The notes under the pieces: model-generated | Seen by the model: only the letters and a program-made list of their open reading frames with translations | Told to the model about the DNA's origin: nothing | Databases searched by the model: none | Assembly (NCBI RefSeq): GCF_016802725.1 | Contig: NC_052667.1 | Location: 27,907,346 to 27,971,345, forward strand | DNA from: Solenopsis invicta | Taxonomy: Eukaryota > Arthropoda > Insecta > Hymenoptera > Formicidae | DNA: 64,000 nt | Direction: 5' to 3' | Translations under genes and position numbers: made by a program | In this document: in pieces, positions 39,521 to 52,888 of the stretch | Position numbering within the stretch: position 1 is the first letter of the stretch | Layout: each line of letters starts with the position of its first letter

Positions 39521-41764
39521 TTAAAATTTGAACTCTTTATATTTCTTAGATGTCTTTGTGTCCTGGATTTGCTGGCGTTTACGTTTGCTCTGCAACAAAA
39601 ATGAAAACAATATAAATTCAAAATTGATATAGTAAAAAATTATTTAGTTTTAGCTAAAAATCAAATGATCTATTTACAAACATTGATATAATTATGTTGC
39701 GTATATAATGGTATGCTATGTATTATATACCTTTTGTCGTTGTACATGATCTTGCAACATGTCCGACAAGTCTTCCCTTCTGAGATGTGCTTGTCTCGAC
39801 CTCATCGTTTCCTCATATCTGGATGCCATTGCCTCGGAATCAAGGTCCAGTTCACTGGGATCCAAGGTCAATTCCACCGCGCCGTCCTTCTCCGCTCGAG
39901 CGTCGCTCGCGCTGCCGCTGATGGCACCGCGGCGTGCGGCGATCACGGACGGCGGTGCCTGGCCTCCTGCCGCACCTGTCATATCGTACACGTGGGTGCT
40001 GCCCATCATACTAGCGCCTAGACCCTCCGTACGTCGCTCCTGCAGCACCGTGTAGAGTGCAGGTGTATCACCGCCCTCCATCTCACTCTCAATTTTTTTC
40101 TTCCTCAGTTCAATGGTTTCCGGAGTCTCCAAGCCTGCTGGAATCGACGTGATGCCGCTCGGCGTGATCAGACCCTCGGCGCCGGGTGTGACTAATCCAC
40201 TGGCATCACCGTCTCCATCCTTTCCTTCGCCTTCACCGCCCTCACCACCTTCCTCGGCGTCCTCATCTTCGTCCTCGTCGCCCGAGGACTCCGACTCGGG
40301 CTCGCCCCACATTCCCCGGTCTATTTCCTCGTCCATCGCATCTGCGCCTGCCGTACGCGATATACCGAATACGTCTCCATATAGTGGTCTTCCCGTTTCG
40401 TCTACCGGTGGCTTACCCCAGCCACCCGCGTGATAGCCGAACGCGCAACCCTCTGGAATAGGTGCGTTCAAGCCGGGAATTTTGAGATTTGGATAACTCG
40501 GAGGTGGGCCGTAACGTTGCATAGCTATGAGCCATGGTGGTGGTACTTTCTGGCAATTCGGTCCTACTGGCATGCCCAAAGCTGTACGCAGCTCGTCCGA
40601 CAGCTCTCCAGGTTTCTTCTCCTTCAAACGCGTCTCGAATTCCTTGCCTTCGTAGTAGAGATCACCGTGAATCGTCATCCGTGGCTTCGTCTGCCATTTG
40701 AAGAACGCATCGTGCAACTTTTGATAGTCGATGTCAATCTTGCCCAATTTGGGTCGCGCTCGCTCCCGCATCTTCGCTTTCAATGTACGCGTGTCGTCGC
40801 GCTCCTGTAAGCTCGCCCTCATCTCCGTGATACCAGTACGTTTTATGAAGTCTGGGAGGTCAAAGGGCGGTTTCTCTATGCCCCGTTTACCCTGAAGATA
40901 TTTGCGCTTGAAGCACCAATGCCTCGGCACCGGTACCGTGTTTCGATGAGCCTTCAGTTGTACGAGCAGCTTCGGATCCCGCGCAGTAACGTCGTGCATC
41001 TCTACGACATCCGGACGACCTACCAGCTGCTTCAATTCCGCTACGCTTAACCGCGTCAGTCTTTTGAGCTTGCGCTTGGATAGACGCGGTGCGCCGTTTT
41101 CCCCGGTACCCTGTTGCTGCTGCTGCTGATTCACCTCGTCGTCAAAATCATCCAACAATGGTACCTTACTCGGTACACCAGTAGTTTGTATATTTGTCAC
41201 CGGTGGATACTGCCCAATGGGTTCACCCTTATCAGCTGCATCGTTCAGATTTGGTTCTGGCTCCACCAACTTAAACGCCTCAAAGACTCTAACAAATTGA
41301 CGATACATAGGCTCCAAATCAGTTATGCTTGGTATCTCCTGTATATACTCAATCTCTGGCAAATCTTCTTTAGTCTTAGCCTCCTCCATGCCATCCTTCT
41401 TCTGTTCAGAGTCTTTTCTCTCTGTATTGTGCCTCTTCCTTTTTGACTTTTTCTTCTTCTTTGTCTTGTTTGATTTAGATTCTACTTTCTCCATAGCTGG
41501 TTCCAGTTCCGTTATGACATCCTCTATCTGAGGAACATCCTCATTATCATCCGTTGGTGATTTACTTATGGAAACGTCGTTTGGATCTCCACCCACTTCC
41601 TTGGCTCTCTCTGTTTTAAATGCCAGAGCTTGCTCCAGAGCAGCCGGTAGTTTAACAGAGCCGCTATCTCCATCTCCAACTCCATTGTCAACATTCTGAT
41701 TTTGAAGCTCTGACGGAGGAGCCACCTTCAAACTTAAAAGGCTTGGTAGGGTTTTAGTGTCCAT
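39521..41764 (-). CDS. Sf3b2: Splicing factor 3B subunit 2 (SF3B2 / SAP145)
   Basis: SF3B2 is part of the SF3b complex of the U2 snRNP and helps anchor U2 near the branch point, binding SF3B4. Exon 1 (39731-41764) holds 678 codons and exon 2 (39521-39589) holds the last 22 residues plus the stop, giving 700 residues. The N-terminal third is acidic and Lys-rich (KKKKKSKRKRH at about 103-112). The SF3B2-specific DUF382 domain covers about 240-370 (VPVPRHWCFKRKYLQGKRG). The proline-rich PSP domain follows at about 378-436 (VPPPWLIAMQRYGPPPSYP). A Glu/Asp/Gly-rich segment lies near 490-520, and the conserved end SKKYKEFKF closes the protein. The vertebrate N-terminal SAP domain is not present. 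Confidence 0.97.
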
Positions 41765-42220
41765 CCTGAACGACTAAAATGAAGATTACGCTTAGAATAA
41801 CAGATAATATTTATAACCTATAATTAAAAGAGCAAGGTGTGTTTACAATTTAAATGTTTTATTTATTTTTCTACTGTCAACCAATGATTGAAAAAGTGGT
41901 TGTAAACGAGAGATAGACGAGACATGAAATTCAAATATGTCTTTATACTTACAACTGTGTCGAGCAGATATCTGCATCAGATGTACGTCAATACGTACGC
42001 AGTCCTTATTATTCTTTTTACTTTGCGCTAAACATTAAAACTTGACTGAACTTGACTCCCCGGCAAAAATAACCGTAAACGAACGCGAATTATAATAACT
42101 CTAGAGTAGATCCATTACGTAGGTTGCAGTCCACTTGACGCTACAAAGCTTCGAACACTTGTCCACGATCTCAGCGAGACTGAATACACCAATAAGGCAG
42201 CACTCGCTCAACCAATGGGG

Positions 42221-42349
42221 GCATTCAGTACTACGGACGACCAAGTAGCGCTTGAATGTGATTGGTTTTTACCCTTAGATCCAACCAATCACATTCAATT
42301 GCTACCTAGCTACTCAATGTCCTCAGTGAGCGATCGTAGTACTAAATGC
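42221..42349. promoter_or_regulatory. CCAAT-box palindrome upstream of SF3B2
   Basis: The core is an inverted repeat, 42252-42267 against 42283-42298, whose arms each contain a CCAAT box in opposite orientation. Outer blocks at 42221-42235 and 42335-42349 are also complementary with one mismatch. Another CCAAT lies at about 42212. This resembles an NF-Y site cluster, about 0.5 kb from the SF3B2 start codon. Confidence 0.6.
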
Positions 42350-42665
42350 ATCCAATATACGTCAGAAGATAGCGCATACGTCTACACCTACGTTAATGCA
42401 TCTTATTGTATCATATCTATTTATTTTAGTATCGAATGCTCCATGACATGGAGCCGATTGCAGTCCGTCTGTCTGTGGCAGTCTGCGAATCGACGTTGAC
42501 GTGGGTGCTTGTCAAGAATATTCGATCCGACGTACTATCATCTGGAGCACAGCGAGGTTAGTTCGCTTATTTACACCGCAGAATACGCTGTTTCACACGA
42601 AGGACACATTTGAAGGTTACATTTTTTCTTCTATCTTTTTCTTTCTTTCATTCTTTCTCTTACTC

Positions 42666-42688
42666 TATCTCTCTCTCTCTCTCTCTCT
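42666..42688. repeat. (TC)n microsatellite
   Basis: A short CT run lies in the CpG-rich half of the intergenic region. Confidence 0.85.
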
Positions 42689-43669
42689 GTTATGTGCTCC
42701 GACAATCGTCGCGTTGCGCGATGACACTCCGATTTTTTTGAAGCAAAATGGAAGGGGATGTTTTCGATCGCTTTATTGTGCGTAGGCGGATCAATCGTGA
42801 CGCGTCACTCACACTCGCGCTCGATCTGTCTGTATCTGCATTCTACAGTAGATCCGTAGAGCGACGATCTACGTAGTTCGAGTAAATAAAGTGCGCATCC
42901 GGCATGTTTGTCGTGTATACGTATGCATTTGTCCTACGTCGTCGCTTTGGCGCACTTTGCACTCGACGACTTTTTGTCATCGCCTTCCGAATTGCGTGAC
43001 TGTGGCATATAAATAGAAAAATAAATTTTATCGAACGCCTCAGTGTAGTCCTTAAGGAAACCTTTGCTTCGACATCATCATCGACTACCTTAACGAGTAG
43101 GCACGTCTTTTAAATACCTCCACACGTCGTTTGATCGTTTGGTCTCTCATTATCTATTATTACCTTAATGAGCGCAGTTATTTGTTCATAAAAGTATAAC
43201 GATAGGTAAAATTGTGTTGACTTAAGACGATTATCGCTAACGCAGAGTGACATCGATCTTCAAAGACATCCATGGTACGAGAAATTATTTCTCTAATAAT
43301 ATATTCGTTAATAAAGTTTCAAGTTCTGGTACTCGAAATAAAAAGGAGAAATCCGTCGACAATTGTTAATCATTTTATATTAATGAAAGGTATCATGTTA
43401 CCAAACTTATAACGACACGAAATGATTAATGAAACTAAATTATTCACTCAATTATTCAGTTGTCAGTGTGTTTCTATTTATTTTAATTATCTAATTAATT
43501 TTTTTATAATATTTTAATGCGATTCAAGAAGAAAATTTGAGTTGAGTTAAAATAATTATTGCTGGCATAGTGTGACTTTGATCTTTAATCTCTTCAATAT
43601 AGTTATTTTTAGCGTTAAGTTCACAGGAAGCGTAACGCAGATCAATTTCTTTAATGAAATGCAAAATAT

Positions 43670-44590
43670 TCGATATTAATGAAGCTCCAAGTTTTTGATA
43701 TTGAAGTTAGTAGAAATCAATCAACGTTGTTAGCTTTATACAAGTTTTTTTTTATTCAAACTTTATATTAATTTTTATATAATATTCATTAATATTATAT
43801 AACAGCTTATTAACTTTATTAATAAACTTTAGTTTTATTTATTTTGTTTTATGCATTACAAAAATAATAATTATATAATCCTTATTTATAGTGATTTAAA
43901 ACGATTAATAAAATTTTTATTACTAAACTTAATAAACTTTTAATTACAAATAATCATGACATTTATTAGTTGCTCATATACATTGAAATGTTAGAAGTTT
44001 TTTGACATTGAAATTAGTGGAAATCTATCAATGATTATTAGTTTTATTTTATTTTTTTACTAAAATTTGATGTTGATTTTTATATAATATTTATTAGTGT
44101 TATATAATATTCTACTAAGTTTATTAATTTTAATTTTATTAATCATTTTGTATCATTATAATAAAATAATAATTATAACATTCTTATAGTGATAAAAACA
44201 ATTAATAAAATTACATTTCTTGTTAATAAACTCAATAAACTTTTAGTTACAAATAATTGTGGCATTTATTGGTTGTGTACATTAAAATGTTAGATGTTTT
44301 TGACATTAAAAACATAATAAATCTCTTTATACAATTATTACAATTATTTATTAGTTTTATATAAGTTCTTATTACAATTTAATATTGATTTTTATATAAT
44401 ATTAATGTTACATAAAAATTTATTAAATTTATTAATCATGTTGTATCATTAAAATAATATTTAATTAATTAATTAATTATAAAATCCTTACAAAATAAAT
44501 AAACTTAAATTTCTTGTTAATAAATTTGATAGACTTGATTACAAATAATCGTGGCATTTATTAATTACCCACTTGGATGAGATGTTTGTT
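43670..44590. repeat. Three diverged tandem copies of a repeat of about 300 bp
   Basis: A landmark block (acaaataat..ggcatttatt type) recurs at 43946, 44249 and 44541. The surrounding blocks recur in the same order, including the GACATT..AAATC segment and the TTTTTATATAATATT segment. Spacings are 303 and 292 bases. The copies differ by many substitutions and small indels, so the duplication is old. No open frame is shared. Confidence 0.7.
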
Positions 44591-46917
44591 GTACCAGGGA
44601 TATGATATGATAATAGCTTTATGATATATGATTATCTCGCATGCGTCTTCGTTGTAATTTGTTTCCCACGTGCTTTAGCATCGTAGTTAATCCGTTTCAT
44701 TTCGTATCTTCGTTCGCAAACAAATTTTCAAGTGACTGATAATTGGCGCGTTACATAATATCTTCGCATTTTCATAGCGCCACGTTTTACAATGGATTAA
44801 GGTCACTTCCGTAAATTGGACTTGATTTTCATCGATTTGCGTCTCTTGTAGTCTCGAAATATATCTAAAATTGTGAGCTGCATTAAGTATCTAATAATTA
44901 TCGTAATAATTAACTTTTTCAGAGTATTTTTGTATAAGTCGCTTATTAAACAAAATTGCCGAGAAAAGAAAATGAAAAGAAAATAGCGTACGGAGTTGTC
45001 CAAGCTCAATCTTTGATTCGGAAAATCCTTCATTTTCATATTATAAAATTCCATCAAATTTATCCTGAAATAGCGGAGAAATTATAGTATTTGTTCCGAA
45101 TGCAATCTCGTAAGTACCAACGAATTCTAAAAATTCAAGATCCTAGTCAGCTTAAATGATGAAGATTATTTATTCAGATCTTCATATCGTGCAGATGTCC
45201 TAAACTTTTCAAGCTTCCTTTGAACAAAAGGATACTCCTCTCTTCGAAGTTAAACATGCAGCAATTCAACTCAATATGTGACATTCGTCTCATGACTGTG
45301 CACAAATGTAACCATCTGCTATTGTATATCTTCTCAGTACTTGTTGATTATCGTGCTGTAACGCGTGACAAGCACGCGTGCACGAGAGTGAGATAAGATT
45401 TCTAGCAGTCGAAGAGCAGCGGTGGCAGCATCCGTGAAAACTGCGAAAATTAGTATTGTTCAATACTCAATAACTTATTTTCAGAAAAAATGTTGAGATA
45501 AGCACATTGAGTATCTCGGCTATTACTTCCAATTCTGCTTTGTAGCCAAAGAAAGTTTTCTATTTATATAAAAAAATTGATGGACGATACAAACTTTCTT
45601 TCACTGGTAGAAATAAATCTCTTTATAAAAGTGAGCTTTACATCTCGATAAAAATGAAGGTGTCAGCAGAATGGAACGGAGAATGGAGTGGTAGTTTTTT
45701 ATGTCAGCAACCTTTGTATCTTATCTGGTTTTTTTTTTAATTTTTTATCACAGATAATCTTATCTTTGTGAAAAATAGTCAAGACAATCTTTCACTGCTA
45801 AAATTCTCGTAGAACTCTGCTTAACGTGGCAATCAATAAGACGATGCTTTAAAGACATTTCTGTTCACCGTGTGTAGATTGGGAAAACAGTTATCTAATT
45901 TGCATACGCGTATGTCATAAGCAGAAATATTTACGGCAGTTGTCACGCAAGAATTTATTAACCTGGCTATTATGCCTTTGACAGGCATTTGTGGTTGGTA
46001 GCGAGAAACTACAATACTTGTGCAAAAAATGCAAAAACGCAACCGAAGATAATTCTTATCACAAATATCGTTTTTTTTCTATTCTAATTATTATTTGTTA
46101 TATAAATTAGTTTCCATTTATGTATTGTGTGCATTTAAAACATTTTAACAAATATTTAACGTTTAGCGTACAAATTTTCCATGTGAAATAAAATATAAAA
46201 ATATTTCAACGTTTTCAACGCATATTATCGTCGATATGCACACATAAATCATTTTCTTCGAATTTATTTCTGTTAGAGCTTTCCGTATTTGTAGAGTACA
46301 AGTCTTATAGTTTGTACTTTGATCTCATTGACGTCAGTATTACCTAACTATAAACATGATATTAAATTTAAGCTCTCAATCGTCTTCGGAGTTGTGAAAT
46401 TCCCATCTTCCTTCGGTAGAACACAGTTTAATTATTTTATCGTTAAATTACATTCTTTTTATCAATATCTATTTTTTAAAATTCTGTTTGATATGATAAT
46501 TAACTGTTTAGATGATATTATAGAACTATTACAGATTATATCAGAAACTTATAAATGATATAAATAATTGATTTTTCGGGCACTTGTCGATAAGGAAACT
46601 AATCATAAAATATTATACGAGATTTACAAGAATAAGAGAATTGTTACGAAATTGCGAGAATTTCTGATATCTATCCTAATTCTTAGTATCTCTCCTAATT
46701 CTTTTCTTAATTCCTAATTTTTATGCTTTTTTAGTGTATTGATACAAAAGTTCAGATCAAAAGATTCTTAAAACTTGTGCAATTTTTCTTAGTTACATAA
46801 AATGATATGTTTACAGTGTTATCTTGTATCGGTCCGTGTACGTCAGTGATACGAAAAGGAAGACGACGATCTGCATGAGAATCCATCGGTAACGGAACAG
46901 CAGTGAGTGTGCCAGAG

Positions 46918-48945
46918 ATGAGTGGGCATGCAACCCGTCCCAGAGAGGGTGGTCAAGCGGTTCTCGAACGTATTCAGGTATCCGTCCTGCCGATCGGAAA
47001 GCACGCCACGTCGACATTGCCTGCCACATCGACCTCACCAATGGAGAGGCAAGATGTGGATATTACTGTAAGAAAATTATATTCAACTCGCATATTCGTC
47101 AATATGAAACTTTCATATAAATAAACTTCAATATCTGTTTAAAAAATGAGAGGTACAATTGTACAAATTATTAGGTTGTTTTATAAGTAACGCGATAAAC
47201 TTATACGTACACCAAAAACATTATATTATTTAATATAACATTAAATAATATAAAATAGTTGTGTGGTAATATCTGATAATTATACTTTTTATCTATCTTT
47301 TGCACACAATAAAAAAATAATCTCATGTTATAGAGCAAACAAAAAAAATGCACCGGAAAGGAAATTTCAAATGCTCAAAGAGTCTGGACGAGTTTGGTAT
47401 CCGGTGCAGTAGCGGGAGCTTTAGCAAAGACTACGATAGCACCATTAGACCGTACAAAGATCAATTTTCAAATTTCGAAACAACCCTACTCGGCTAGGGC
47501 AGCGATAGGATTCTTGACTTCAGCGATGCGTACCGAAGGCATCCTCAGCCTGTGGCGTGGAAACAGTGCTACCATGGTCAGAATAGTACCGTATTCGGCA
47601 ACACAGTTCACAGCGCATGAGCAATGGAAAAGAATCCTGAGCGTAAACGGTGCAGAAAGGTATCACATGAAAAAAATTTAGAAATATCTTTACCAAACAA
47701 ATAAAACATTATTGATACGATATATACTAAATGTACATTTCATTACTGTATAATGAATATTTACAGAGAAAAACCAGGGGCGAGCTTCCTAGCCGGTGCA
47801 CTTGCGGGGGTGACGTCGCAAACTTTGACTTATCCATTAGATTTGATGCGGGCGAGAATGGCAGTAACTCTAAAGACCGAGTACAAGACGCTGCGACAGG
47901 CATTCTCGCGCATGTACAAAGAGGAGGGAGTACTGGCGTATTACCGAGGCTTCACCGCCACGATCCTCGGGGTCATCCCGTATGCCGGTTGTAGCTTCTT
48001 CACATACGACATGTTGAGAAACTTGCTGACCGGTAAGTCGATCCCATAATAAATTTTTCTTAATGCCCGTCGTCGGTGGCGGTGCTTGTACTCACATACA
48101 TACACACATGCACATACAACATGCGAAAAAAAGACAGTCGAGGGTTATACGAATGAGAGTGGCTGTTGTATATGATCGTAAAGCAGGGTACCGATGGGGC
48201 ACGTCGGGGGCACCCTGTTTCCCCTGATATTGGGACGGTACTAACTTTAATAGCAACGCGAGACAAGCCCGACCGGCGGCGTATTTCGAAGTGCTGCGTG
48301 CTTCATGTTCGATGATGGCTACGTGTCGATGAACAGTGTACACGGTGACTATTCCGGGATTCTCGACTTCGCTTATTTGCGGCGGCATCGCTGGAATGAT
48401 TGGACAAACAAGCAGCTACCCACTGGACATTGTGCGGCGGAGAATGCAGACGTCAGCGATCAAGGGCCAGCATTATCATACGATCACATCGACTATCGTG
48501 AAAATTTACACGTAAGTACTTACATATCATTTAAAAATACTTACGTAACAGAATAGAACATAGTAACTGTCTAATTTTGATATGAATAAATAAGTTCAAT
48601 AAAGCCTATTTGTAGAATAAATTCACAAAAAGATACGTTATTTAAATTTAAAGAAACAAAAAGATATCTAGATATATACATTTGATAATATTTATAGATA
48701 TAGAAATCGACATTTAATAGTACATATTTTGTCGTTTTCTATAATAAATACAATTTTACTCATATTTATATAAAACCATTTTGATAAATTACCATTATGC
48801 ATGTTACAGGGAAGAAGGAATAATGGCTTTTTACAAAGGCTTAAGCATGAATTGGGTAAAGGGTCCTATTGCCGTCGGAATCAGCTTTGCCACGCACGAT
48901 ACAATACGGGACACACTGAGGAAAATTATTTGTGAAGATATATAG
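46918..48945 (+). CDS. Slc25a42: Mitochondrial coenzyme A carrier (SLC25A42-like)
   Basis: This inner-membrane carrier of the SLC25 family is related to SLC25A42, which exchanges coenzyme A for adenine nucleotides. Five exons are 46918-47067, 47334-47659, 47767-48032, 48337-48511 and 48810-48945. They splice in frame to 350 residues. Three mitochondrial carrier repeats are seen with signature motifs PLDRTK, PLDLMR and PLDIVR at the ends of the odd helices. The sequence SMNWVKGPIAVGISF in the last exon is typical of the SLC25A42 subgroup. Exon 1 encodes a 50-residue N-terminal extension without carrier features, which is the least secure part. The ATG at 46918 is the first in frame and follows an AG acceptor at about 46816. 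Confidence 0.94.
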
Positions 48946-51484
48946 GACTATAATGAAACAAACATTGAAAGTCTGGAATTATTACTGAATAATACCAATC
49001 AATAATTATAATTATTAATTAATTAGTAATTATATTTAATTATATTAATTATAATTATTGCTTGATTGTTATCCAAATACTTATATAATTATTATCATTT
49101 ATAATTATATAAGTAATAATTGTAATTATTAATCATTATCATCATTACATAGTTTCATCATTTAACATCATTTAAACGATGGATAAATCTCAACGTACAT
49201 CTCCTCAAAATTTTGCTTGAGAAAAAAATTGAAAACTCGTGCACAAAGCATAATCGACGGCAAAAACGTAAAATAATATCGCAGTAGATACATTATTAAC
49301 AATGTGACAAAAAAATAGTTTGTTATTTTGTAAGGGCATTTTGCCAAAAGCAACACAGGAGAGGTCGTTAGTACAAATTGTTAAATATTATGTACATATT
49401 GTTATTTCAAACATTATAGAAATCGTTGAAAAGTTAGAAAGATGTAATACGTGTAGATGCATATACCAAATCATAATACAAGCATTGGTCCGGCAATATG
49501 GAAGTACAATTAGCTTATCTTTTGGATACGATAAAAAATGTGATTTATGTAAAAATATGCTTTTTCTAGCTTGCCTTAATTATCTTGTCAAATTCTATCA
49601 TAAAAGCGAACAAGCTGTTGTATAATGCGTTCGTGTATATATAAAATGTGTATATGTCATTTTTTATTTTGAAGATCAAAATACTCAATTAAGAGAATCC
49701 TCGACGATAATTTTCTTAAGCTCTCATGTAAAATATAGAAATATTGTACAGATTCTAAAATAAGTTGCGTCTAAAACTGACATATTCAAGTTATATTTTA
49801 TTCAATCATGCTTATAGCGAAATTGATTCATTTATTTTAATACTGCAATGACTAATCCATCTGTTTTTTTTAAATAAAGACTGCAGCTGATAACGACAAT
49901 AAAGTTTAAAATTTGAAATATTTTTAAAAACTTTAACATAATATGTTGCTATAGCATTATATTGTTATAAATTTATTAATAGCATCTATATTATTAGTCC
50001 TAAAAAATGAACTTATATATTTGTTTTGGCTGCTTTTAAGGAAACACAATCGATACGCTTGACACAGATTAACACATGTCACTTTCCATTTAAAACTTAT
50101 TTGAAATTCAATTGTACTCTTTGACTCTGCTTAGCAAGAGAATCGGAGTGTTTTTGACTGATTAAACAATATTGAAACACGTACATAATCAGCGCATAAT
50201 ATTTTGTTAAAATTTTTAAATTATACATATGCATATTATATAAAATTTAAATTGTTTGTTGAGATCACATTTAACAATAAAAAAAAATGACGTAAGTGTT
50301 ATGTAATGTCTAATTGTAAATAACGATTTATATTTTACATTAAAATTTATAACTTTTGTTTCTTTCAAAATTAAATGTTATAAGATTAAGTATTAAAAGT
50401 TCATACACACACTATCTGTATATCAGGTTTCATGTAATTGTGACAAACTGTACTTGAATGTGTTAATCTATGTCAATTTGTGTTTTTTTAAAGAAAAGTA
50501 GCGTTTATTTACATTTTAACATTTTATTAGCGATCGAATATTTTTAAATAAGTTGTACATATTTTTAAAGGTATAACATTTTATGTTGAGAGTTGAAATG
50601 TAAAACATAATAGAAAATAAAGAAAGGAATTAATCACATTTTATCGATCGAAAATATCTTTTTATAATCGATACAGAAAGTCATTGCCTTTCTATATTTT
50701 GCAATACTTTACGCTTAAATACACAGATTTATTAAGAAATGATCTTTTTGATAATGCTTATTCGTTTTTTATAATTATTGAAAATTTCCAGAATTAATGT
50801 AAATTACAACATATATTGCATTGTATAAAAAATTTATTCTTTAAAATTTTGTAACTTGTTTGCGAGTATATTGGTATCATGTATAAAGTGCAGTCATTTA
50901 GTAAATATATAAATTTTATACAGTGTACACAATTTTTTATTTTAGCCTAATTGTATCTATATCTTGATCTCTATAAATCTTATTAAAAGTAGAAAAACTT
51001 ACTTAAAATCACACACATAATAGTGTAATATCTAGACTGTAAAATTAAATATTTGATATGTAATCTATTCATAAATTAGTAAATGACAATTCTATGATAT
51101 ATAAATATATAATCATGTCATTTGTTTAATAAGAAAAAGAACTATTATCAAAATATCAACATTTTGAATATCAATATGTTGAAAAAAGTATCGAGATATG
51201 AATATGAAAATGTAAAAATCCATATCGGTAGAAATCAGATTTATTTTTTGAAAATTGGAAAATATTCTTATAAAACTTCCAATTTATTGAATCTATCGTG
51301 AGTCGACCATGTTATTTCCATGAAATACATATAAATTAACAGTTAGAATATTTACAATTATTCACAAAATGTGTTTCTACTGTCATTCGTTCTGCGCATT
51401 TCTTCAATGCATGGAAATTACAAGTTTCTCTAGTTACATTTTTTTTGTTACATATTTGTTTTGCATTTTGTATAAACTTACCAT
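48946..51484. other. Convergent intergenic region SLC25A42 / BUB3
   Basis: This 2.5-kb AT-rich interval lies between two convergent stop codons. Bases 48998-49125 contain AT-rich palindromes (for example around 49090). A 101-codon frame at 49320-49625 has no recognisable domain and no ATG at its stated start. The rest looks like 3' UTR and simple AT-rich DNA. Confidence 0.5.
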
Positions 51485-52316
51485 TTACTTCGGCTTGGTC
51501 TCCTGATCGTTGACGTATCTTATATAAATTTCTCGTTCGTCACTACCACCCGGCGGAATCTCTGCTTCGTTCAGATACGAAACGCCTATCGCAAGAACGG
51601 ACCCGTCATGGCTAAAACTAAGCGCAGCTACGCCAGCATTGTACCGATGGAACTGACAGAGTCGTTTCTTGTTAAAACCGTCCCAGATATTCACATAACC
51701 GTCCGAGCCACCGGTAGCAAACGTATTGTACGCAGAATGGAAGCTAATAGCGTTCACTGGGTAAATATGCTCAACATTATTTTCCTTTATTCTGTGGCAC
51801 TTGAATGCATACTTCTTCTTCTGAGCTTCTGGCATTGTATCAAGGTACTCGACGGCGACTCGACCCTCTATGCTACTTAATACATATCCCTAAATACAGA
51901 AAATAAAATATATATAGAGAAATGTGTGCAAATGTTCAATATAGGATATTAGATAATAAATTGTGCAGAATTTATAAAAGACGCACCTGCTCGTTAGGGA
52001 AACCTTTGATGCAGCGCGTTTGGTACTTTAAACTACTTTCTCGTCTCTGAAACATGCCCGCCATGTTTCTCAAATCCCAAATGCAAACTTTTCGTTTTGC
52101 GGTGCCCACTACAAATTTATCGCCGCATACCGACAGGGCAAGAACCACATCGGGCTGCAAATAACTACCAACACAAGTGGGTGTTCGTGGATCCCATAGT
52201 TTTACGGCGGCGTCCCAACCACCAGTAAGTATTGCATTTACAGCTGCACAATACTCTATTTTCCTAATTGGCTTATCATGTGTTCCCATTATTGATTCTA
52301 CAGACAAATATTTTCA

Positions 52317-52374
<58 letters not shown>

Positions 52375-52888
52375 AAAATATAAATAAAGTAAAATAATAA
52401 AATTAAAGGAGATATCAGTACCAGTATTGCTATTTATGTCATACATTTTCAGAGTATTTCCTAGACCACCACTATATGCATGAACAGCGTCCTGTAAACA
52501 TTTTTTTTATGTAATAATGAAAATGATCAAAAAATAATCAAAAACTTTTTCAAAAGTATATTAACTCCACTGTGACAAAAACAAATATAAATAAAACTAA
52601 AATAGTTCATGTGTATACAAAATAGGGTTTAAAAATTATGTTTCTCTCCAGACAATTGTGCAAAATAACGAAGAAATTAGCAGCTTTAATTACCTGAAAC
52701 GCGACATCCAATACTGGTAAATCATGATTGTATTTCAATCTCATTGTGTTGGCATGTATGTCGTACAGTCTTACGGTACTATCCCATGATGATACTAATA
52801 GGAACTGTGTGGAGTTTGGTCCAAATTCGACCGCGGAAATTGCGTCGGTTGGCGGTGATTTTATCTTAAACTCAGTCCGGGACTCCAT
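51485..52888 (-). CDS. Bub3: Mitotic checkpoint protein BUB3
   Basis: BUB3 is a seven-bladed WD40 propeller that carries BUB1 and BUBR1 to kinetochores by binding phosphorylated MELT motifs. Four exons in gene order are 52694-52888, 52422-52491, 51987-52297 and 51485-51889. Phases agree and give 326 residues, essentially the human length. WD motifs visible include SSWDSTVRLYD, GGWDAAVKLWDPR, KRKVCIWDLRN and GGSDGYVNIWDGFNKKRL. BUB3-specific stretches include SPPTDAISAVEFGPNS near the start and NEAEIPPGGSDEREIYIR near the C-terminus. Intron 2 contains a (TA)n run. The start lies in a divergent interval shared with eIF4A3. Confidence 0.97.
52319..52371. repeat. (TA)n microsatellite in BUB3 intron 2
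   Basis: A run of about 26 TA dinucleotides lies close to the splice acceptor of BUB3 exon 3 (reverse strand). Confidence 0.95.

Larger units (their letters stand above)
41765..46917. promoter_or_regulatory. Long divergent intergenic region SF3B2 / SLC25A42
   Basis: This 5.1-kb stretch has no supported coding gene. Bases 42100-43000 are CpG-rich and contain several CCAAT boxes in a palindrome (42221-42349) plus a (TC)n tract (42666-42688), so they probably include the SF3B2 promoter and possibly a distant 5' exon of SLC25A42. Bases 43670-44590 hold three diverged copies of a repeat of about 300 bp. Bases 44600-46800 are mixed AT-rich DNA. An AG acceptor at about 46816 suggests that the SLC25A42 start codon lies in a second exon. 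Confidence 0.5.

Noticed and set aside
39759..41531. Plus-strand frames of up to 126 codons opposite SF3B2
   Set aside because: They are antisense shadows of the 678-codon SF3B2 exon, caused by its GC-rich codons.
49320..49625. 101-codon frame in the SLC25A42/BUB3 interval
   Set aside because: It does not begin with ATG, sits in AT-rich 3' flank and has no recognisable domain. Two CxxC pairs are not enough to call a zinc protein.
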